Shown: positions 1 through 8,448 of the stretch, piece after piece | Layout of the letters: every line of letters begins with the position of its first letter | How positions within the stretch are numbered: position 1 is the first letter of the stretch | Assembly: GCA_029821755.1 (NCBI GenBank) | Contig: JALGSV010000008.1 | Span: 40,411 to 104,410 of the forward strand | Source: Candidatus Zipacnadum vermilionense | GTDB taxonomy: Bacteria > Armatimonadota > Zipacnadia > Zipacnadales > Zipacnadaceae | DNA: 64,000 bases | Direction: 5' to 3' | Position numbers and translations under genes: made by a program | The notes under the pieces: model-generated | What the model was told of the DNA's origin: nothing | The model's input: the letters and a program-made list of their open reading frames with translations, nothing else | The model's database searches: none

Positions 1-51
1 AGCGGCGGCACCTATCTCCCCTATGGTGATTATATGAAACGAGCCTCTTAG
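1..51 (+). CDS. possible 3' end of a CDS truncated by the window edge (..SGGTYLPYGDYMKRAS*)
   Basis: open frame from base 1 to TAG at 49-51; very short. Confidence 0.25.
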   Translation, partial: SGGTYLPYGDYMKRAS

Positions 52-87
52 TTGTCAACGGCGAAGGGAACGAACTGCGCCACGAAT

Positions 88-1329
88 CTACTGCCCGGTC
101 GGCGCGGGACCCCTCGAGTTGAGCAGAATCTCCGCCACCGCCTGGGGTAAGGTCGGCGACACCGCGGCCGATAAAATCTCCAGATTGGCCTGCCCCACCG
201 CCTTGACGAGCCCGTCTCCCGCGGAGCGTAGGTACAGCCGCGGCGATCCCGTCCGGTCAGAGGACAGCAGCAAATCGCCGCCGGGCGACACCCCCCACAG
301 GCGCTGGTTATCCGGACTGGGCGCCACTGTCTCCAGACCCTCGCCGTTGGGACGCACCTGGCAGATCTGTTGGTTACCCTCGAGGCGCCAGGTGAAATAG
401 AGGTACTGCCCGTCTGGGGACCACACCGGGTGCTGCTCGGGGATGGTATTGGCCAGCACCTTGCGGGCGACGCGCGTGGCCGCGTCCCAGACATATATTT
501 TACCCACACCGCCGTTGTCGGAAACAAAGGCAACCGCGTCGCCCTGCGGCGACCAGACTGGGGAGAGATCGCGGCTGGAGGTCTGCTCGAGCGCGCGGGT
601 TACGCCGGTCGCCGCGTCCAGTTCATACAGGCTGGGCTTCCCAGGCCGCTCGGAAACGAAGACGATGGCATTGCTTTTCGGCGACCAGGTCGGGGAATAG
701 TCCGGTGCGAGGTCGTCGGTCAACTGACGCAGGCCAGTGCCGTCGGCCTTGATGGCCCACAGATCCTGGTTGCCGCTGCGCTCGGAGACGAAGACGATCT
801 GGTGGGCATCGCCGGAGAAGGCCGCCTGGCTGTCCAGGCCCGGCTCGGTGGAGAGTCGCCGCCTGACTACGCCTCCGGCGTCAGCCAGGTACAGATCGGC
901 GTTCCCCTCGCGCACCATACTCAGCACGATCAGGAAGGTATCCGGTTCGCGCCCGACTACGTCGAGGTCCGGCCGGCGCAGGCGGATGCGCTCAATGGCC
1001 TGGGCGGCCTCCACCCCGTTGTCGGTCTCCGGCGCCAGACGGATGACCCAGCGAAAGGCCTCGATAGCGGCCTGGTCGTTGCCCAGGCTCACACACGACC
1101 ACGCCGCTCCCCACCAGGCGTCGGCATAGTTGGGGTCAATCTTGATCGCCGCACGAAACTGATCCAGCGCCGTGGAGTACTTCCGATCCCTCTTCAACGC
1201 CAGGCCGGTCTGGTAATAGCCCTCGGCCCGCGAGTCCCGCTGCGCCCAGACAGCAGCCACTGGCAGCAGCATGGCCGCAGCCAAGGCCAGGTGCAGAAGA
1301 CGTGGCATTGAGGAAGGTGTGCTTTTCAT
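88..1329 (-). CDS. exported TPR plus TolB-like (WD40-like) beta-propeller protein
   Basis: signal peptide, TPR-like N-terminus, repeated SPVWSPQGDAVAFVSD / HPVWSPDGQYLYFT propeller motifs. Confidence 0.85.
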   Translation of the reverse strand: MKSTPSSMPRLLHLALAAAMLLPVAAVWAQRDSRAEGYYQTGLALKRDRKYSTALDQFRAAIKIDPNYADAWWGAAWSCVSLGNDQAAIEAFRWVIRLAPETDNGVEAAQAIERIRLRRPDLDVVGREPDTFLIVLSMVREGNADLYLADAGGVVRRRLSTEPGLDSQAAFSGDAHQIVFVSERSGNQDLWAIKADGTGLRQLTDDLAPDYSPTWSPKSNAIVFVSERPGKPSLYELDAATGVTRALEQTSSRDLSPVWSPQGDAVAFVSDNGGVGKIYVWDAATRVARKVLANTIPEQHPVWSPDGQYLYFTWRLEGNQQICQVRPNGEGLETVAPSPDNQRLWGVSPGGDLLLSSDRTGSPRLYLRSAGDGLVKAVGQANLEILSAAVSPTLPQAVAEILLNSRGPAPTGQ

Positions 1330-1407
1330 GCTGCGATTATGCGGGCCCGTGAGCCTCTTCCCCCTCCCCTGCGAGGAGAGCGAGGAAGGGGAAGGGGTGG
1401 GGCGAAC

Positions 1408-2508
1408 CTACCACTCCAAACGCGCCGACCCCAGCTTCGACGTGATGCCGGGGCCGTCGTCGTCGTAGCTCAGGGGCAGCTCAATCGTTGCCCCGCCCTC
1501 GCGGCTGGACAGGTAGATGGCTTTGATGATCTCCACCGCGTGACGCGCTTCCCGGCCGGTAATGGCCGGCTCGCGATTCTCACGGATGGCCCGGCAGAGG
1601 TCCTCGACGTGGGCGACATGGCCCACCGAGTTGATGGCGAGCGGATCGGCGGAGGCGCCTTCCTCGGCCTCACCGACCTCCTCGGCCTCCTCGCCCTGGA
1701 TGGCCCACTTGGTGATGGCGTTCCCGTCCATCACGATGGTCCCGTCGTCCCCGCTGATCTCCATGCGCATGTTCAGACCCGGATAGTTAGAGGTGGTACC
1801 CTCCAGCACGCCCAGGGCCCCGTTCTCCCATTCCACAATCGCCACCGCCGTGTCCTCCACAGGGATGTTCCGGGTCAGGTGCCGGGCATAGGCGCTCACG
1901 CGGGCGGCCTTGCCCATGATCCACTGGATCAGGTCAACTCCGTGCACGCCCTGGTTCATCAGGGCGCCGCCGCCGTCCAACTCCCAAGTGGCACGCCAGC
2001 CGGCTGAAGCATAGTAGCTGTGCGCCCGGTACCACTTCTGGTAGCAGTCGCCCAGCACTAACTTGCCCAGCTTACCGCCGCGCACGGCCTCGCGGACCTT
2101 GATGTGCTCGGGCACGGTGCGATTCTGGAAGACGCCGGCCAGCCAGACGTGATTCTCCTCCGCCGCCTGGATGGTCTCGTCGATCTTGCGCAGGGAAATG
2201 TCAACGGGCTTCTCGCACAGGATGTGCTTACCGGCCTCGGCGGCCTTGATGGCGTGGTCACCGTGCATACCGCTGGGGGTGCAGACGCTGACAGCCTGCA
2301 CGTCCTCGCGGATGAGGGCCTCGCCAATGCTGGTGGTCCAGGCGGCGCCGTACTTCTCGGCCAGCGCCTGGGCGCGTTCCTCGATGACATCGCAGACACA
2401 CACGAGCTTGGCGTCGGCCGCCGCCTCAATGGCCTGGGCATGGGTGGGGCCGATCACGCCCGCTCCGATGATGGCAAAACCAAGGGGTTCCTGAGACATG
2501 AACTTCAC
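1408..2508 (-). CDS. Gfo/Idh/MocA family oxidoreductase
   Basis: N-terminal Rossmann GAGVIGPTHAQAI, then CEKPVDISL motif. Confidence 0.92.
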   Translation of the reverse strand: MKFMSQEPLGFAIIGAGVIGPTHAQAIEAAADAKLVCVCDVIEERAQALAEKYGAAWTTSIGEALIREDVQAVSVCTPSGMHGDHAIKAAEAGKHILCEKPVDISLRKIDETIQAAEENHVWLAGVFQNRTVPEHIKVREAVRGGKLGKLVLGDCYQKWYRAHSYYASAGWRATWELDGGGALMNQGVHGVDLIQWIMGKAARVSAYARHLTRNIPVEDTAVAIVEWENGALGVLEGTTSNYPGLNMRMEISGDDGTIVMDGNAITKWAIQGEEAEEVGEAEEGASADPLAINSVGHVAHVEDLCRAIRENREPAITGREARHAVEIIKAIYLSSREGGATIELPLSYDDDGPGITSKLGSARLEW

Positions 2509-2674
2509 TCCTGACTTATGCTGGGGCCTAGCGGCGCTTAGACCGCTCTTCTATTTCTATGTCGGGCGGCGAAGCTCCTCCTTGACCGCCCAGGCGTGTA
2601 TTACTCCTTCTTGGTCCGCCATCTCCGCCGACCCCGGCCCGCGGCGGATGTAGTCTATCGCCTCGTGCGCGCCC

Positions 2675-3106
2675 CTATCTCCCGGCACTAATCCGCGCGC
2701 CTTTCTTAGCCAAGGCATCCGCCCGCTCGTTGTGCTCGCGGCCGGCGTGGCAAATGTCAAAGTGCTCGAGTTTGGCGCTGAGTTCCTTGGCTCGCGCATA
2801 CAGCGGCTTGATGGCCTCCGTCCGCACCCGGTATTTGCCCTGGAGTTGGCGGCACATGAACTCGCTGTCGCTGATCGCGTGCAGGCGCTTGACACCGAGG
2901 TTGAGCGCCTCGGAGAGGCCCGCGATGAGGGCCTTGTACTCGGCCACGCCCACGGTGGTGATGCCCAGGGGCACCGCCTTCTCGGCGATAGTCCGGCCCT
3001 CCTCATCGAGCAGGACGTAGGCGGCCCCGGCCGGGCCGGGGTTGCCGCTGGAGGCGCCGTCGGTATAGAGGGTAGCGGCGTTGGCGGGTTGCTTCGTGGA
3101 GTTCAT
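2675..3106 (-). CDS. ribonuclease HI family protein
   Basis: YTDGASSGNPGPAG, AEYKAL, SDSEF, REHNERADALAK: all catalytic acidic positions present. Confidence 0.9.
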   Translation of the reverse strand: MNSTKQPANAATLYTDGASSGNPGPAGAAYVLLDEEGRTIAEKAVPLGITTVGVAEYKALIAGLSEALNLGVKRLHAISDSEFMCRQLQGKYRVRTEAIKPLYARAKELSAKLEHFDICHAGREHNERADALAKKGARISAGR

Positions 3107-4155
3107 TGGTTTAGTTCTTCCTTTGCTGTAATGTCGGCCGGCGGTGGTGGAGGCAGGGGGGGCGGAGGCGGGGCCACCGGTTGCAGCAGCAGCGCCGGTG
3201 GCGGCAGGTCCCTGGCAGCCGCGGAGGCCTTCAGCCCCAGGTTGGCCGCCATCACCTCCAGGTCAAAGCCCTCCTGTCGTACCCGCAGGTCGTAGTAGAT
3301 GACGACTTGCCCGCCCATGGTGATGGGCATCACCAACAACGTCACCAGCGATACCAGCGCGCCCACCAGGGCATTGGTGAGGGGGAAGCTCTGCATGTCC
3401 GAGGCGCTCGCGGCCTGCGAGGCAATGGTCAGCCCGTAGGCGAGCATCATCGGTAGCGCCACCAGCAAGCCCAGCAGGGCGTAAGCCGCCAGCGCCCGCT
3501 TCCAGCCAGGGCGGACCAGTCGGAAGGACCGGCCTATCGCGTCGATAGCGTTCCGGCGCTCCACCACGATCGCCGGGATGGCCGCCAGCAGCAGCAGGAA
3601 CCCCGCCAACATCAGGACCAGCATGATCAGCCCTCCGGCTATCATCAGTCCGATCCCGAGGGCCGGGGAGCTCACGGCCGCAAAGCCCCCCGCAAACAGC
3701 AACGGCACCCCGACGACCACGACCGCCATGCCCATGCCGAACTGGATGATGAGCTGCGCCAGGAAGAGCTGTAGCCACCAGGGCGCGGCCCGGCGGTAAG
3801 CCTCCCGTATGGTCACCGTCCGACCCAGGTACAGGTCCGAGACCGCCAGGGCCACCGCTCCGGCCGACAACGGGGCGAGAACCAGGGCACCGAGATAGTA
3901 GACCCCCAGGATGGCCATCCCGGCCATCCCGGCAACGGCCATGGCCCACCCGGGCAGGTTGTCGGAGGTGCCCTGAGACATGCCCCAGGCCCACAGGCCG
4001 CCGCCGATCACCTGCAGACCCAGCAGGGGCGCATGAACGACCGCCACCACACCCAGCAACGTGCCGAAGTTGTGCCGGTACAGCCCCACGGCCGCGTCGA
4101 GGAGGTCAGTAACCGTCCTGGCCTTGAGGGGGATGGAACCCGGTGTGGCGTTCAT
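3103..4155 (-). CDS. multi-pass membrane protein with Pro-rich C-terminus (GDPD membrane-domain-like)
   Basis: start MNATPGSIPLKARTVTDLLDAAVGLYRHNF inside ORF 3103..4305; multiple TM segments. Confidence 0.65.
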   Translation of the reverse strand: MNATPGSIPLKARTVTDLLDAAVGLYRHNFGTLLGVVAVVHAPLLGLQVIGGGLWAWGMSQGTSDNLPGWAMAVAGMAGMAILGVYYLGALVLAPLSAGAVALAVSDLYLGRTVTIREAYRRAAPWWLQLFLAQLIIQFGMGMAVVVVGVPLLFAGGFAAVSSPALGIGLMIAGGLIMLVLMLAGFLLLLAAIPAIVVERRNAIDAIGRSFRLVRPGWKRALAAYALLGLLVALPMMLAYGLTIASQAASASDMQSFPLTNALVGALVSLVTLLVMPITMGGQVVIYYDLRVRQEGFDLEVMAANLGLKASAAARDLPPPALLLQPVAPPPPPLPPPPPADITAKEELNQ

Positions 4156-4350
4156 GCGTCCTCCCGCCGCGATGAGGGAGCGACCCCGGGCCCGGCGGCC
4201 GAGGTCAGGCGGGGTCGCCACGTGTGGGCGGAGGCGGCCCGGTCCGGTGGTTGGCGCGAGAGGCACGGAATCGGGAAGCGCCCCCTCAAGTTCCGGGGCC
4301 TTCATGCCGATACGCCAGACATTCTAAGTCTGTCGGGGAGGACACTTACC

Positions 4351-4509
4351 GTGATCGCAGCTCTCATCGCACTCGTACTCGTCGCCGGGGGACTGGGCCT
4401 GCTCGGCCTGTGTGCCGGCCTGCGGGCCAGCCAGTGCTCGCAGCTTCTGGAAGAGTCGCCGGAACTCGCCGCCCCCCCGGCGCCGGTAGAGCTTCCCCGT
4501 GCCGCTTAG
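4351..4509 (+). CDS. possible small single-TM protein, GTG start
   Basis: GGGGAGG about 9 nt upstream of GTG; VIAALIALVLVAGGLGLLGLCAGL TM helix. Confidence 0.35.
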   Translation: MIAALIALVLVAGGLGLLGLCAGLRASQCSQLLEESPELAAPPAPVELPRAA

Positions 4510-4868
4510 TCCGTATTCCCCAACACCCTCCCCGATTCCTGCCCCACCTCCGCGCACTGGTGCACACCCATCGCTGCGGGCGTGTTCTCTTCCCTAAGGA
4601 GGGGCCGGATGAGCGGCGTCCGCGCCGGGAATCCGGCCCGCCGGCCGTGGGCAGGAGCGGACCGGATTCGCTGCGCTCATCACGGTCTCTCCTGGAACCG
4701 CTCCTGCGCCACTTCTACTCGTGCTCGCTTGCCTGGTGAGAACCAATCCTCACAGCAGCGAACAGCCCCCATCGCCACCTCCTCTTGACAGACCGTGCCT
4801 CCTTCTCCACACTCCGATGACACTCCTATAAGAGTCCCACAAGACGGATTCCACGGAAGGGACTCACG

Positions 4869-5606
4869 GTGACCTTACGCTAGCAGAACACTTGTATGGG
4901 TGCTGGCAGGGCGGGGGATGGCGCTCTCTCTGATTCCGGCGCCGCGGGCGGACATGGTTTTCAGCGGCTACACCCAGGCGCGGCTTACCGTCTTTGACCA
5001 AGCGCTCGACAAGTCCGACGGATTCGACGTGGCCCGAGCGCGATTGAAGTACGCGGGGCCGATCAACGACAGGGGCACGACCGCCACTCTGCAGATTGAC
5101 CTCGCCAAGCTCGATGATCGCCAGAGTGACAGCGATCCACGTAACCGCCACGTCACCCTCAAAGACGCCTGGGTGCAGCACCCCCTGAGCGAGGCGTGGC
5201 GGGGGTCTCCTACACCACGGCCCAGCGGGAGCGCACCGTCGGCGACCTGACCCAGGACTTCGATCAGAGCTGCTTGGGCATCCACCTGCGCTACAACGGC
5301 GAACAGGGCCTCAACCTGCAGACCGAGTACTACCAAGGCGAAATCCTGGGTGTGGACAGCCAGGGCTGGTACGGGCAGGTGGAGTACACAGCGAATCCCC
5401 AAGGCCTGAAGCCCTTCTACCGCTACGACGTGTTCGATGACGGGAGGGCCGGGCACCAGACCTACTGGCGCCACACTTGGGGCGTGGCCCTGGATGCCGT
5501 CCAGAACGAGTGTTTCACCCTCCAAGCTAAGCGCTACGACGACCTCAAGGGAGGCACTTTCACCAATTACAGCCTGCCATACCAGTACTCGTATGGCGAT
5601 AAGTAG
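4869..5606 (+). pseudogene. decayed porin (phosphate-selective porin O/P-like) with frameshifts and apparent internal deletion
   Basis: GTG start frame closed by TAG at 4881; signal peptide continues in another frame; frame changes again near 5196 (..WVQHPLSEAW / AGVSYTTAQRER..) with the expected middle missing. Confidence 0.7.
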
Positions 5607-5681
5607 GGCGTAGCGCCTCCGGGCGCGAAGACCCGCGTCCGGAGAGAACTGGGGCGAGGGAGGAAAAAAGCCCTGCGGGCC

Positions 5682-5711
5682 TTTACAGCCGGGGTTTGAG
5701 GGTGGTATACT
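5682..5711 (+). promoter_or_regulatory. sigma70-type promoter for tRNA-fMet
   Basis: TTTACA (5682-5687), 18-nt spacer, TATACT (5706-5711) with TGG just upstream. Confidence 0.6.
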
Positions 5712-5732
5712 GAGTTCGTCAGTCAAACATGA

Positions 5733-5809
5733 CGCGGGGTGGAGCAGTCCGGTAGCTCGCAAGGCTCATAACCTTGAGGTCGCGGGTTCGAATCCCGCCC
5801 CCGCTACCA
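5733..5809 (+). tRNA. tRNA-fMet (initiator), anticodon CAT, encoded CCA
   Basis: 77-nt cloverleaf CGCGGGG TG GAGC..CTCATAA..TTCGAAT..CCCCGCT ACCA; C1/U72 mismatch typical of bacterial initiators. Confidence 0.95.
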
Positions 5810-5823
5810 ATGCCTTATTCCAT

Positions 5824-5853
5824 GGGCCCGGCTGAGTTAGCCGGGCCCTTTTT
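5824..5853 (+). terminator. intrinsic terminator after tRNA-fMet
   Basis: GGGCCCGGCT-gagtt-AGCCGGGCCC followed by TTTTT. Confidence 0.9.
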
Positions 5854-6092
5854 CCCTAGCGAGGCAGCCTGCCCTGCCTTCTCATGACCCGTAGCGCCTC
5901 CCCCAGGCGCGGAGCGGAGGCTCTGCGTTAGGTGTGGTGCTTGTACCCCCTCTGGCGCCCACGGGAGTGTATCCTTACCTGACCTACCCGAATGGCCCTT
6001 GCCCTCATACCGCGCGTTATCGCGCTATCACGAAGGCGTAGGAGCCGTCTGAGAGGCGGCCCATGCCGCACAATCAAAGGGAGGACAGAAGT

Positions 6093-7307
6093 ATGCGCAG
6101 TAAGTGGTATTTCCTGCTGCTCGTCATCCTGCTCCTGATCGTCGTCCGGCCGCTGCTGGCCGCCGACGCCACAGGTGCGATGACCCCCGAAGAGATGCGC
6201 GCCAAGTGCATCGAGATCGACGCCGCGTGCGCGGCAGCCATGCAGAACGTCGAGGACCTACAGGCCCTCAAAGCCGTACTGCTCGGGGAACTAGGAGAAG
6301 GCGCGCCGCCGGCGTCGGTCTCCAAGCCCTCGGCCTGGGCAGACAAGATCGTCATCAGCGGTTACTTCCAGAACCGCTACGAGCATTTCTCGCCCGGCGT
6401 AGGCGCTGGGGCGGCCAACGAGGACCGCTTTGGCATGCGCCGCTTGTACCTGAACCTGCTAATCAAGACCGGCGGGCGAGCCAGTGGGGTACTAACCTTT
6501 GGCTCCGACGGCCCGAACATCAGGAAGACCGACACCGCCTGGCACAACATCTTCTGTGACTACAAGGTCACCGACACGGACACCTTGCGCTTCGGCCAGG
6601 GACCGAACCAGTTTGGTCTGGAAGCCTGGCAGTCCTCGGGCCGGCGGCTACCGTTTGAGCGCTCCGCGGTCGTCGAGGGCGGCACCCGGGGCAAGCCGGC
6701 TGGCTTCTACTTCTTGGGCTGGAATGACCGCGGCCTCTGGTGGATCCACACCCCGAAGGACCGGACCCGCTTGCCTCAGACCGTAGTCAGCGTGGTTAAC
6801 GGCTCGTTCCTCAACGATCCGTTGAACAACAGCCGCGCCGTGGCCGTGGACCTGAAGTGGCAGCCGAAGTGGGGGATGTATGGTATCTCCTGGCTCAACT
6901 CCACCTTCACCCAGCCGGCCGCACCCAATGTCGTCTGGCACCCGCGCGTACCGCAGGGCCCCTTCGCCCGCAACGCCTGGGATGGCTACGTGCGGTACGT
7001 CGCGCCTAACGACTGGGCTGTGCAGACGGAGTTCATCGGCGGCCGCATGGCCGGGAACTCGGTGCGCGGCTGGTACGGTCAGCTTGAGAAGGTGCTGCCG
7101 AATGCTCCAGGAACCGCATTCGCCAAGTACGAGTGGTATGATCCCAATACCAATGACGGCATGAGCAGCGACATCTACCGGGCGTGGATCCTGGGATACG
7201 CGCACCAGTTGGATAAGAACAACCGCATCACCGCTCAGGGCACGTGGGGCAAGATCGGCACGAGCACCCCGCGCGAGAGCGGCGTGTCGTGGCAGTACGG
7301 CTTCTAG
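6093..7307 (+). CDS. outer-membrane porin-like protein (porin O/P-like)
   Basis: signal peptide MRSKWYFLLLVILLLIVVRPLLA; beta-strand pattern ending in aromatic F; upstream GGGAGG. Confidence 0.75.
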   Translation: MRSKWYFLLLVILLLIVVRPLLAADATGAMTPEEMRAKCIEIDAACAAAMQNVEDLQALKAVLLGELGEGAPPASVSKPSAWADKIVISGYFQNRYEHFSPGVGAGAANEDRFGMRRLYLNLLIKTGGRASGVLTFGSDGPNIRKTDTAWHNIFCDYKVTDTDTLRFGQGPNQFGLEAWQSSGRRLPFERSAVVEGGTRGKPAGFYFLGWNDRGLWWIHTPKDRTRLPQTVVSVVNGSFLNDPLNNSRAVAVDLKWQPKWGMYGISWLNSTFTQPAAPNVVWHPRVPQGPFARNAWDGYVRYVAPNDWAVQTEFIGGRMAGNSVRGWYGQLEKVLPNAPGTAFAKYEWYDPNTNDGMSSDIYRAWILGYAHQLDKNNRITAQGTWGKIGTSTPRESGVSWQYGF

Positions 7308-7334
7308 CGCCCAGCTGGTAAGCCCGCAGTAAGC

Positions 7335-7370
7335 ACAGGGAGGACCCGCGCGGATCCTCCCTGTTTGCTT
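7335..7370 (+). terminator. intrinsic terminator after porin gene
   Basis: ACAGGGAGGA...TCCTCCCTGT followed by TTTGCTTT. Confidence 0.75.
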
Positions 7371-7406
7371 TACTGCCGCCTGTCTTGCCGTTACGGTAAA
7401 CCCGTC

Positions 7407-8375
7407 TTACAGCCACCTCGCCAGGAACCGCCAGGCCACGTCTCCCCGCCACTCGTGGCCGCCCTCGAAGGCGACGAACTCGAACCTCTCCCCCACTCCC
7501 AGCCGGTCGTAGTAGGCCGCCGCCCGCGTAGCCAGGCGCTGCGCGTCGCCCACCCGGAACATCGCGTCCTCCTCCCCCACCTGCACCTGCAGCGGCCGGG
7601 GGCACGCCAGCGCCACCCGCGCCGGGTCGATCTCCGGGCGCAGGAGCAGGGCGTCCAAAGCGCGGGACACCTTGGCCACCTCAACGGCGGTCAGACTGGT
7701 GCCCAGTAGGCGCAGTCGGGCATCCAGACGCGAGCGCACGCCCGGCGGGAGGGGCGAGTCGGCCGCTTGGTCGGAGAAGGGGTTGAAGACTAGGTGGGGG
7801 GCGAAGACCACGTACCCGCGCGCTGCTGCGCCGCGGATCATGTCGTGGTAGTTGGCCCCGCCCTGGAAGATCGCGGTCTCGGGGGTCCCCCCTCCCCCAT
7901 GCTGGGCGAAGATCAAGGGGGCCGGGGCCGAAAGGCCTTGCGGGACGAGGTAGAGCCCGTACGCGTGCAGGGCCGCCTCCGGTGGCTCCGGCGTCTCGCT
8001 GGTGCGGGGTGGCGCGCCTGTGACCTCCACCCAACACCGGTAGTACTTCGCCACGCGGTCCTCCCCGACCGCTTCCATACGCACCTCCCCGGCTGGCCCC
8101 AGTCCCGGCGGCGGATACCCGGTCCGCGCCCGGAGCAACTCCCGTAGCGGCTCGCTAGTGCGCAGGTACGCCTCCTCACTGGAGAAGTCGGCGGCATACG
8201 GCTCGCGTTCCTCGGCAGCCTCCCCCAACCGCTGGGTATAGGCCTCCATCTCCCGCCACTGTTCCTCGCGGTGGGGCATGGAGGCGGTCAAGTCCTCCTC
8301 GTACAACTCCTGCTTCCCGGCATCGTCAACGGCCACGCGTGGTACCTCCTGTTGCGTCCTCGTGTGTCCCCACAA
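7407..8375 (-). CDS. alpha/beta hydrolase (acetylxylan-esterase/dienelactone-hydrolase-like), apparently lacking the nucleophile segment
   Basis: APAPLIFAQHGGGGTPE, RGYVVFAPHL, LACPRPLQVQVGEEDAMF, FEGGHEW; no GxSxG found. Confidence 0.7.
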   Translation of the reverse strand: MWGHTRTQQEVPRVAVDDAGKQELYEEDLTASMPHREEQWREMEAYTQRLGEAAEEREPYAADFSSEEAYLRTSEPLRELLRARTGYPPPGLGPAGEVRMEAVGEDRVAKYYRCWVEVTGAPPRTSETPEPPEAALHAYGLYLVPQGLSAPAPLIFAQHGGGGTPETAIFQGGANYHDMIRGAAARGYVVFAPHLVFNPFSDQAADSPLPPGVRSRLDARLRLLGTSLTAVEVAKVSRALDALLLRPEIDPARVALACPRPLQVQVGEEDAMFRVGDAQRLATRAAAYYDRLGVGERFEFVAFEGGHEWRGDVAWRFLARWL

Positions 8376-8448
8376 ACTTCGGCGGCGCCGGCCTATCGAC
8401 CTGCGCCGCCTTCCCTATTCGCGTCTGGCGATTCGCCTTCCGCCGAGC

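Noticed and set aside
4510-4868. Candidate genes between the small TM ORF and the pseudo-porin
   Set aside because: Overlapping short ORFs are low-complexity, without RBS or recognisable protein features.
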